Shown here: positions 8,534-14,277 of the stretch, piece after piece
How positions within the stretch are numbered: position 1 is the stretch's first letter
Layout: the number at the start of each line of letters is the position of its first letter
The notes under the pieces: generated by a model
The model's database searches: none
Seen by the model: the letters and a program-made list of their open reading frames with translations, nothing else
What the model was told of the DNA's origin: nothing
From: Pseudomonadota bacterium
GTDB taxonomy: Bacteria > Pseudomonadota > Gammaproteobacteria > Enterobacterales > Enterobacteriaceae
Length of the DNA stretch: 14,277 nt
Assembly: GCA_023454395.1 (NCBI GenBank)
Contig: JAEYFY010000341.1
Coordinates: 1 to 14,277 of the forward strand
Direction: 5' to 3'
Position numbers and translations under genes: made by a program

Positions 8534-8923
8534 ATGACCTCACATCTTATCCAACAAAATATTGAAGCACTCTCTTCACCTGGTGGGCATTACTCTCATG
8601 TCGTTACTGCAAATAATATGTCGTTTGTTTCTGGATTATTGCCATTAGATAAACAAGGTAAACCTTTAGCAGATAAACCCGTTGAAGTCCAAATCACACA
8701 AGTCCTTGAAAATTTAACTGCTTGTCTTCTCGGAATTAATGCAAAGAAAACCGATATTGCTCAAGTTAAAGTCTATGTGACAGATATTAATGAATGGCCT
8801 ATCGTTAATGAGTTATATGCAAAATGGATTGGCGAGCATAGACCAGCAAGATTAGTGGCGGGTGTAAAAGAGCTACATTTTGGGAGTAAAATTGAAATTG
8901 AAGCCGTTGTTATTAAGGAATAA
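8534..8923 (+). CDS. RidA/YjgF/YER057c family enamine/imine deaminase
   Basis: A small cytoplasmic enzyme (129 residues) of the family that hydrolyses reactive enamine/imine intermediates released by PLP enzymes. It has the family's usual length and features: GHYSHVV near the N-terminus, FVSGLLP, VKVYVTDIN, the substrate-carboxylate arginine R106 in HRPARL (E. coli R105) and the ending KIEIEAVV with the conserved Glu. The Ser-Cys after PAR in E. coli RidA is Leu-Val here, so this is a paralogous branch and I give no symbol. AGGA at 8523-8526 lies seven bases before the ATG. The next gene starts four bases after its stop; RidA-like proteins beside amino-acid dehydratases (for example tdcF with tdcB in E. 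coli) point to quenching of that enzyme's products. Confidence 0.93.
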   Translation: MTSHLIQQNIEALSSPGGHYSHVVTANNMSFVSGLLPLDKQGKPLADKPVEVQITQVLENLTACLLGINAKKTDIAQVKVYVTDINEWPIVNELYAKWIGEHRPARLVAGVKELHFGSKIEIEAVVIKE

Positions 8924-8927
8924 TCTT

Positions 8928-9896
8928 ATGAATAAGTTACTTGCTCCTACTTATAAAGATGTTGCTGACGCTTATCAACGTATTCTGCCGTATCTTAATA
9001 AAACACCGGTTTTAACTTCTCGCACTATTAATGAGCTGACAGGGGCGCAATTTTATTTTAAATGTGAAAACTTTCAGCGAATGGGCGCATTTAAATTTCG
9101 TGGTGCGATGAATGCGTTATCTCAATTTACCGCAGAACAACGTAAAAAGGGTGTCGTGACTTTCTCATCAGGCAATCATGCGCAAGCTATAGCTTTATCG
9201 GCAAAGCTATTAGGTATTCCTGCAACTATTATCATGCCTGAAGATGCACCAAAGGCAAAAATGGAAGCCACAAAAGGCTATGGTGGTCGCGTGATCACCT
9301 ATAACCGTTATACAGAAGATCGTGAAGAAATTGGGCAACAACTTGCACAAAAAGAAGGTCTAACATTAATTCCACCTTACGATCATCCTCATATTATTGC
9401 CGGGCAAGGTACTGCCACAAAAGAGTTGTTTGATGAAGTTGGTGCATTAGATATGCTATTTGTTCCACTAGGTGGTGGTGGATTACTTTCCGGCTCTTTA
9501 TTATCAACCAAAGCCCTCTCACCACATTGTAAAATATTTGGCGTAGAGCCTTTAGCCGGAAATGACGGGCAACAATCATTACGCAAAGGCGAAATCATTC
9601 ATATTGATACACCGAAAACAATTGCAGACGGCGCGCAAACTCAGCACTTAGGCAATTATACTTTTGAGATTATTCGTAACAATGTGAACGATATTTTAAC
9701 GGCGACAGATGAAGAATTAATTTTGGCTATGCAGTTTTACGCTCAGCGAATGAAAATAATTGTAGAGCCAACGGGCTGTTTAAGTTTAGCGGCTGCTCGT
9801 CAATTTGGTGATAAATTAAAAGGTAAAAAAATAGGTATTATTATCAGCGGTGGTAATGTTGATATCGCGCAATATGGTCACTTTTTAGCACAATAA
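8928..9896 (+). CDS. PLP-dependent hydroxyamino-acid ammonia-lyase, SRY1-like
   Basis: A fold-type II PLP enzyme of 322 residues. The PLP lysine is K56 in MGAFKFRGA, the asparagine loop is SSGNHAQ (80-86), the phosphate-binding GGGG is at 182-185, and ISGGNVD is near the C-terminus. E207 and D213 in EPLAGND fit the divalent-metal site of serine racemases. Compared from memory with E. coli TdcB and yeast SRY1, it is much nearer SRY1, including AGNDGQQS and TIADGAQTQHLGNYTF. The likely reaction is therefore deamination of threo-3-hydroxyaspartate to oxaloacetate and ammonia, perhaps with serine/threonine dehydratase or serine racemase activity. ATG 8928 is chosen because AAGGA (8915-8919) lies eight bases ahead; a longer frame from TTG 8880 would overlap the RidA gene and break the match at the N-terminus. 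It is the second gene of the unit after RidA. Confidence 0.9.
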   Translation: MNKLLAPTYKDVADAYQRILPYLNKTPVLTSRTINELTGAQFYFKCENFQRMGAFKFRGAMNALSQFTAEQRKKGVVTFSSGNHAQAIALSAKLLGIPATIIMPEDAPKAKMEATKGYGGRVITYNRYTEDREEIGQQLAQKEGLTLIPPYDHPHIIAGQGTATKELFDEVGALDMLFVPLGGGGLLSGSLLSTKALSPHCKIFGVEPLAGNDGQQSLRKGEIIHIDTPKTIADGAQTQHLGNYTFEIIRNNVNDILTATDEELILAMQFYAQRMKIIVEPTGCLSLAAARQFGDKLKGKKIGIIISGGNVDIAQYGHFLAQ

Positions 9897-9942
9897 ACCA
9901 TGACATCTTATGCATTGTCTAATATGAACATGCTCTAATATG

Positions 9943-9975
9943 AAAAAAAGCAGTATAGAAAAACCTATACTGCTT
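9943..9975 (-). terminator. Intrinsic terminator of the tct-dha-aldolase operon
   Basis: AAGCAGTATAG (9948-9958) and CTATACTGCTT (9965-9975) form an 11-bp stem with a 6-base loop. Read on the minus strand, the stem is followed by seven T (complement of 9943-9949), so it ends leftward transcription, about 60 bases after the aldolase stop. On the plus strand the stem is followed by AAAAGG, so it should be a poor terminator for the convergent ammonia-lyase. The rest of 9897-10034 shows nothing else. Confidence 0.85.
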
Positions 9976-10034
9976 AAAAGGATCAACATACAACCAATCA
10001 ACTAAAATAACGGGGACATTTGTTTAACCATTTA

Positions 10035-10946
10035 TTAGTTAAGTGAAAAAGTAATACCTGCTTCTTTACATAATTGAGTTAGATTTTCTTTTAGTTGTTG
10101 ATTTTCTTCAGGTAATAAATCAAGTTGTGGCAAACGCATATGACCACCTTCTAAACCACGCATGGTTAATGCTGATTTAAATATAGCCATATTCGCGCCA
10201 GACTTAAGTGCATCACTAAATTTCACACAAAATTGTTGCCAGTATTTCGCTTCTTGGTAATGACCTGCGATATAAGCTTTATACATATTCACAAATGGCT
10301 CAGGGAATACACAAGCACAACCTGAAACCGTACCGTCACAACCTGCATCTAATAAACCTAGGAATAATTTATCGTAACCATGAAGGACTGAAAAACCCTC
10401 TGCAACCGCAAGATAACTTAATGTAGTATTGTTATCAGCAAAACTGTATTTAATACCAATTACATTTTTACACTGTTGTTGTATTTTGGCCGCTAATTCA
10501 GGCTTGATATTATTTGCAGCACATTGTGGAATGTTATACAGATAAACAGGGAAATTATCCGGCACACTATTTGCCACGGTCACAAAATAGTTTTCTAATT
10601 CTCTGTCTGTCGCACCAAAAAATTGTGGTGTCACCACACCAATACCATCAGCACCAATTTCAACGGCATGTTTGGCTAATTCAATGGTTTCAGTTAATGT
10701 CATTGCACCAACATGAATAAAGACCGGTAAACGCTTATTTGCTGTTTCAACAACGGTTTTAGCAACATTTTTACGTTCTGATGCAGATAAACGCAACATC
10801 TCACCCGTTGTACCACAAGGATAAAGGCAATCAACGCCTTTGGTTACGAGCATTTCAGTTAATGCGGATAACGCTTTAATATCTACTTGATCGTGCGAAT
10901 CAAACGGAGTAACCATTGCCACTGTAACGCCAAATAATTTTTTCAT
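10035..10946 (-). CDS. Class I pyruvate aldolase of the DHDPS/N-acetylneuraminate lyase family
   Basis: A (beta/alpha)8-barrel Schiff-base enzyme of 303 residues that joins or splits pyruvate and an aldehyde. The carboxylate-binding GTTGE is at 45-49, the proton-relay tyrosine is Y137 in YLYNIPQ, and the Schiff-base lysine is K166 in IGIKYSF. The arginine that follows the YN(V)P motif in true DHDPS (DapA R138) is replaced (PQCAAN), so lysine biosynthesis is unlikely. Relatives with this shape cleave 2-keto-3-deoxy sugar acids; the substrate is not readable. It is unusually rich in cysteine (nine). It is the last gene of the operon, 18 bases after dhaL, with AAAGG about eight bases before the ATG. 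In context it could supply pyruvate plus a small carbonyl compound for DhaKL. Confidence 0.9.
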   Translation of the reverse strand: MKKLFGVTVAMVTPFDSHDQVDIKALSALTEMLVTKGVDCLYPCGTTGEMLRLSASERKNVAKTVVETANKRLPVFIHVGAMTLTETIELAKHAVEIGADGIGVVTPQFFGATDRELENYFVTVANSVPDNFPVYLYNIPQCAANNIKPELAAKIQQQCKNVIGIKYSFADNNTTLSYLAVAEGFSVLHGYDKLFLGLLDAGCDGTVSGCACVFPEPFVNMYKAYIAGHYQEAKYWQQFCVKFSDALKSGANMAIFKSALTMRGLEGGHMRLPQLDLLPEENQQLKENLTQLCKEAGITFSLN

Positions 10947-10964
10947 ATAAAGACCTTTATTAAA

Positions 10965-11570
10965 TCAGATTGCTTCAACAATAACTTTAATTGCCAACAT
11001 ACCCGGATCATCTAAACCAATAGATTTTTCTGGGAACATACGAGCGCGACCTAATAAATTAGGTTTTTGGCGAAATTCATTAAGCGTACTATCGACGCTT
11101 TGTAAGGCTGCTGCTTTTAGATTATCGATAGCTAAAGTTGGTTTTAGCGCTTCAGATAAATGGTAAAGAATATCGAGTACGGATTTTTGCCCTAATTCCC
11201 CTTTTCCTCTCGCCATCATGCTTTGGTATGCAATAGTTAATAGCGGTGAAATGTCAGAAGGCGATATTTCTTGAAGTTGATTCTCTTTGCAGTATTTTGC
11301 CATTGCCATAAAAGCCGTAGCTTGCAATGTACCAAAAGAAGAAGCACAGGCTTTTTGTAATGATTTATTGCATTGAAAAAGCACTTTGCTGAGCTCATCA
11401 GGCCAATCTTGTGAATCGTCCGCAATTTGTCGCCAGCCTTTTTGCATCGTGATCCCGAGATCCCCATCACCTAGACGACTATCTGCTTCACACAGCATTG
11501 ATTGAGATTGCTCACAAGCGATAGCGATACGGCTCACCGCTTGTTTGAGCATATCAAGTGTAATATTCAT
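10965..11570 (-). CDS. dhaL: Dihydroxyacetone kinase-like ADP/ATP-binding subunit DhaL
   Basis: The nucleotide-binding, all-helical subunit that partners DhaK; 201 residues (E. coli 210). The Mg-nucleotide aspartates D30, D35 and D37 in ADSRLGDGDLG are kept at the same numbers as in E. coli. ARGKGELGQKSVLD (120-133) and KSIGLDDPG (182-190) match SRGKAEPGDKT and RSIGHQDPG. The glycine-rich segment that is GGASGPLFGT in E. coli is poorly kept here (ACASSFGTLQ, 75-84). The ATG at 11570 is chosen: GGAGG in the end of dhaK lies eight bases ahead and the gap to the dhaK stop is two bases. An upstream TTG at 11594 is less likely. No DhaM is present in the window, so whether phosphate comes from ATP or from the PTS cannot be told. 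Confidence 0.9.
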   Translation of the reverse strand: MNITLDMLKQAVSRIAIACEQSQSMLCEADSRLGDGDLGITMQKGWRQIADDSQDWPDELSKVLFQCNKSLQKACASSFGTLQATAFMAMAKYCKENQLQEISPSDISPLLTIAYQSMMARGKGELGQKSVLDILYHLSEALKPTLAIDNLKAAALQSVDSTLNEFRQKPNLLGRARMFPEKSIGLDDPGMLAIKVIVEAI

Positions 11571-11572
11571 CG

Positions 11573-12568
11573 CTATACCCTCCAGAATGCACAATGAGCG
11601 GGTGCATTCATCAAGGCTTCTAGCTCTTCATCTAATTTACACAATGTTAAACTTGCCCCAGTCATTTCCATAGATGTGGCATAACGGCCGACTAATGGAT
11701 GTACAATTGTTGCACCCGTTTTATCAATCAGTTGTGCAATTTTGTTGTACAGAATATAAAGCTCTTCTAATGGCGTTGCGCCTAAAGAGTTAACTAATAC
11801 AGAGACTTTATCACCTATTTTTAATGATAATTCTGCCTGTAAGCGATCAAACATCTCTTGTGCAATATCATCTGCGCTGCGTAATTTATCACGCCAAATT
11901 CCCGGTTCACCGTGAATACCCATCCCCATTTCCATTTCATCTTCACCGATTTCAAAAGTAGGATGTCCTACTGCGGGTAAGGTGCAAGATGTCAACGCAC
12001 AACCAATGGTTCGGGTATTTTCCATGGTTTTTTGAGCAATACGCGTAACTTCATCAAGTGTTGCTCCTTCTTCAGCTTTGGCACCCGCCATTTTAAAACC
12101 ATAGATCATCCCAGCAACACCACGACGTTTGTGTGCTTCTTCTGGTTTTGCTGAAGCCACATCATCAGCGGCTAAAACGGTTGTACAACGAATATCATCT
12201 TCAAAATCGACCGTTTCGGTCGCCATATCAAAATTCATGATATCGCCACCATAATTACCATACAGTAACAACACACCTAAGCCATTGTTGGCTTCACGAA
12301 TGGCATCTGCCATCAAATCTGCTGAAGGTGAAGCAAAAACATCGCCTACGGCAGCCGCATCTAATAAGCCCTCACCCACATATCCCGTAAATACAGGTAA
12401 GTGACCCGATCCACCTCCCGTTACAATACCCACTTTGGTTTTATTTACTTTTTTCGTACGAGTAATCAATCTTGGCTGTGGTTGACGATAAATATCACTA
12501 TGAGCAAGGCATAAACCCGCTAATGTTTCATCGACATAGTTTTCTGGCTTATTTAATATTTTTTTCAT
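11573..12568 (-). CDS. dhaK: Dihydroxyacetone kinase-like substrate-binding subunit DhaK
   Basis: Binds a short ketose or aldose covalently through histidine and presents it for phosphorylation by DhaL. It has 331 residues. The signature GGGSGHLP holds the catalytic H56, NYGGD holds D109, and GMGIHGEPG (216-223) holds the hemiaminal-forming H219. GATPLEELY and ATSMEMTGASLTLCK follow near the C-terminus. H56 and D109 fall at the E. coli numbers. Differences from E. coli DhaK (356 residues): E57 is Leu, NYTGD is NYGGD, and a stretch of about 24 residues before the GDKVSVLVN segment is missing. These point to a branch acting on another triose or tetrose; that is inference. GGGTGA lies five bases ahead of the ATG. 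It is 147 bases downstream of tctA, across a dyad-rich spacer. Confidence 0.93.
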   Translation of the reverse strand: MKKILNKPENYVDETLAGLCLAHSDIYRQPQPRLITRTKKVNKTKVGIVTGGGSGHLPVFTGYVGEGLLDAAAVGDVFASPSADLMADAIREANNGLGVLLLYGNYGGDIMNFDMATETVDFEDDIRCTTVLAADDVASAKPEEAHKRRGVAGMIYGFKMAGAKAEEGATLDEVTRIAQKTMENTRTIGCALTSCTLPAVGHPTFEIGEDEMEMGMGIHGEPGIWRDKLRSADDIAQEMFDRLQAELSLKIGDKVSVLVNSLGATPLEELYILYNKIAQLIDKTGATIVHPLVGRYATSMEMTGASLTLCKLDEELEALMNAPAHCAFWRV

Positions 12569-12607
12569 GTGATCACCCGATATTTTTATTTATCTGCTGA
12601 TTTCTGA

Positions 12608-12638
12608 CATCTTAAATAAACTTATTTTATTTAAGATG
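12608..12638. repeat. Perfect 13-bp inverted repeat between tctA and dhaK
   Basis: CATCTTAAATAAA (12608-12620) and TTTATTTAAGATG (12626-12638) are exact complements around CTTAT. No T-tract follows on either strand, so it is not a classical terminator. A processing or stabilising mRNA hairpin, or an operator for a dhaK-proximal promoter, are both possible. Confidence 0.7.
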
Positions 12639-12648
12639 AGTTTTCCCT

Positions 12649-12679
12649 GATACTTAAAAAGTATCTTTCTATAAATAGA
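12649..12679. repeat. Two further small dyads in the tctA-dhaK spacer
   Basis: GATACTT (12649-12655) pairs with AAGTATC (12659-12665) around three A. TCTAT-AA-ATAGA (12668-12679) follows immediately. Neither has a T-tract. Together with the 13-bp repeat at 12608-12638 they make the spacer able to fold nearly end to end. Confidence 0.45.
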
Positions 12680-12715
12680 TGTTTAGTAATAAATATTTAG
12701 TATTAGATAGATTAT

Positions 12716-14206
12716 TTATTTAGCTTTAAATGCACCTCTAATTTGCATAACTACAATAAGTAGAAATACACTGGCTAATACCATCGAAATAGGTCTGTTA
12801 ACGAAATTAATTAAGTCACCATCAGATTTCATTAAAGATGAGATTAAATTCTTTTCTAACATTGGCCCTAATATCATGCCCAGAATAATGGGTGATATTG
12901 GGAATTTTCGTTCTTGAAGGAAATAACCGATAACTCCCATTACTAACATAACAACAATAGAAGACATCGTATTAGTGATTGCGTAAGAGCCGACGAGACT
13001 AAATAAGATAATTGCTGGATAAATAATCGCATTATCAATAGCAACGATCTTCTTCAATAAATTGACAACAATAAAAGCAATCGGTAATAAAATTAGATTC
13101 GCGATAAAGAAGATAATAAAGACAGCATACAATTTATCAGGGTTGAATAAAAACAGTGTTGGCCCTGGTTGCATATCTTTCATATACAATACACCGATAA
13201 TAATTGCAGCGGCAGAATCGCCCGGAATACCAAATACTAACGATGGGATCCAACTTCCGGCTAAACTTGCATTATTACTTGCTGATGCATCAACAATACC
13301 TTCTTCAGAACCATGCCCATATTTTTCTGGTGTTTTAGAGAGTTTCTTTGAAACGGCATAAGAGATCCATGCCGCAATATCGGCACCCGCGCCGGGTAAC
13401 GCACCAATTAATGTGCCTATTATTCCGCTACGGAAAATACCACCTTTACGCTGGCGAACAACACCGCCTATTCCTTTAAAAATATTGTAAGAGTTATTTT
13501 CAGCATTCATTTCACTTAGCGTGATTTGCTTTTCTTTCCAACGCTCAACGTAATATTTAATTGCACCAGAAATTGCAAATAATCCGATCATTGCTGGAAT
13601 AAAACTTACACCTTGCATTAAAGAGACTTCACCGAAAGTAAAGCGTGCTTGCCCTGTAAATTCATCATAGCCAATGGTGGCTAATGCAATACCAAAGAAT
13701 AGTGCTAATAAGCTTTTTCTAATATGTGAACCTGAAACAATCGTTGCACAGCTAAGCCCTATTAAAGACAGCCACATATATTCATAAGAGCTAAACTTTA
13801 AAGCAAACTCAGCCAAAATTGGCGCGGTTGACGCTAATATGATCGTGCCAATAACGCCACCAATCACAGAGCTTGTTAACGACATGCCTAATACGCGGTT
13901 AGTTTTACCTTCTTTTACTAAGCTGTGTGCATCATTGGTATAAGCTGCCGATGCAGGCGTGCCCGGAATATTCAATAAAGCACCAGGAATATCACCCGCA
14001 AATATAGAAGATGCACCGACAGAAATCATTAAGGCTAATGCAGGAATAGGATCAAGAAAAAAAGTAAATGGCACCATTAATGCAATAGCCATTGTTGATG
14101 TTAATCCGGGAATGGCACCAACGAATAAGCCAAATAAACAAGCACCAATAACGACAAGTATTGTTGTGTAATCAATATAAGCAAGTGCGCTAATTAATAT
14201 ATCCAT
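12716..14206 (-). CDS. tctA: Tripartite tricarboxylate transporter large membrane subunit TctA
   Basis: The large permease of the TTT family, 496 residues, working with a small membrane protein (TctB) and a periplasmic binding protein (TctC) to import carboxylates. The two-half repeat typical of TctA is visible: GAIPGLTSTMAIALMVPF (30-47) and GALPGAGADIAAWISY (268-283). Also present are LLNIPGTPASAAYTNDAH (77-94), the signature GIVDASASNNASLAGSWIPS (303-322) with FGIPGDSAAA, and GPMLEKNLISSLMKSDGD near the end. Many hydrophobic helices are spread along the chain. The ATG at 14206 has GAGA about eight bases ahead. It lies 15 bases downstream of what appears to be the tctB stop. The TctC receptor, which fixes the substrate, is not in the window. 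Downstream genes are kinase and aldolase, so the cargo is probably catabolised. Confidence 0.95.
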   Translation of the reverse strand: MDILISALAYIDYTTILVVIGACLFGLFVGAIPGLTSTMAIALMVPFTFFLDPIPALALMISVGASSIFAGDIPGALLNIPGTPASAAYTNDAHSLVKEGKTNRVLGMSLTSSVIGGVIGTIILASTAPILAEFALKFSSYEYMWLSLIGLSCATIVSGSHIRKSLLALFFGIALATIGYDEFTGQARFTFGEVSLMQGVSFIPAMIGLFAISGAIKYYVERWKEKQITLSEMNAENNSYNIFKGIGGVVRQRKGGIFRSGIIGTLIGALPGAGADIAAWISYAVSKKLSKTPEKYGHGSEEGIVDASASNNASLAGSWIPSLVFGIPGDSAAAIIIGVLYMKDMQPGPTLFLFNPDKLYAVFIIFFIANLILLPIAFIVVNLLKKIVAIDNAIIYPAIILFSLVGSYAITNTMSSIVVMLVMGVIGYFLQERKFPISPIILGMILGPMLEKNLISSLMKSDGDLINFVNRPISMVLASVFLLIVVMQIRGAFKAK

Positions 14207-14221
14207 ACTGTTGTTCTCTAT

Positions 14222-14277
14222 TTATGAAAATAGCTGAGGTAGCGGTACTAACAGTACAGCGGTAAATAAGTAATACA
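14222..14277 (-). CDS. tctB: C-terminal end of the small subunit TctB (partial)
   Basis: Upstream of tctA one frame is open from the window edge to TAA at 14224-14222 and reads YYLFTAVLLVPLPQLFS. This is a hydrophobic final helix ending in VPLP, as in many TctB proteins. Position directly ahead of tctA agrees with the usual tctC-tctB-tctA order. Only 17 full codons are visible, so the identification rests mainly on context. Confidence 0.5.
   Translation of the reverse strand, partial: YYLFTAVLLVPLPQLFS

Noticed and set aside
8880..8927. Longer ammonia-lyase from TTG 8880
   Set aside because: Would overlap the RidA gene and add residues with no match to the family; ATG 8928 has a clear AAGGA.
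9389..9598. Minus-strand reading frames inside the ammonia-lyase gene
   Set aside because: Antisense to strongly conserved motifs, with no ribosome site and no recognisable product.
10035..10946. Lysine-pathway dihydrodipicolinate synthase (dapA)
   Set aside because: Lacks the arginine after the YN-x-P motif and sits in a transporter/kinase operon.
11571..11594. DhaL start at TTG 11594
   Set aside because: A rare start codon inside dhaK; ATG 11570 has GGAGG at eight bases and restores D30/D35/D37 numbering.
13062..13361. Plus-strand reading frame opposite tctA
   Set aside because: Mirror of the conserved TctA signature region; no start signal or family resemblance.

Overview
The window looks like a chromosomal segment of a low-GC member of the Enterobacterales, most likely Morganellaceae such as Proteus. 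This is inferred from glgC, glgA and glgP proteins that follow the E. coli proteins residue for residue over long stretches while the DNA is clearly AT-rich. No tRNA, rRNA, CRISPR array, insertion sequence or attachment site was seen, and no gene-free stretch exceeds 300 bases.

Layout. (1) 36-5305, plus strand: the distal part of a glycogen operon, glgC-glgA-glgP, closed by an intrinsic terminator at 5338-5362. The upstream members (glgB/glgX in relatives) lie off the left edge. (2) 5390-7549: a divergent pair made of a Cys-rich winged-helix regulator (minus) and a 14-helix MFS exporter-like protein (plus). The intergenic region carries two copies of a near-identical 16-bp dyad, a likely operator. 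(3) 7578-8457: a strong bidirectional terminator, then a very AT-rich single gene of unknown function (7690-8457), which looks acquired. (4) 8462-9896, plus: a promoter and a two-gene unit of a RidA-family deaminase and an SRY1-like PLP ammonia-lyase, probably acting on threo-3-hydroxyaspartate and/or serine. (5) 9943-14277, minus: a catabolic operon reading leftward, tctB (3' end only)-tctA-dhaK-dhaL-aldolase, ending at a terminator at 9943-9975.

How the genes work together. GlgC makes ADP-glucose, GlgA polymerises it and GlgP degrades the glycogen. Three positions tied to allosteric control in E. coli GlgC are changed here. In the rightmost operon, a tripartite tricarboxylate-type transporter, a two-subunit dihydroxyacetone-kinase-like enzyme and a class I pyruvate aldolase together suggest import of a carboxylate or sugar acid, cleavage to pyruvate plus a small aldehyde or ketone, and phosphorylation of the latter. 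The substrate is not known. This operon, the orphan AT-rich gene and the regulator/exporter pair with its paired operator are the parts most worth following up.
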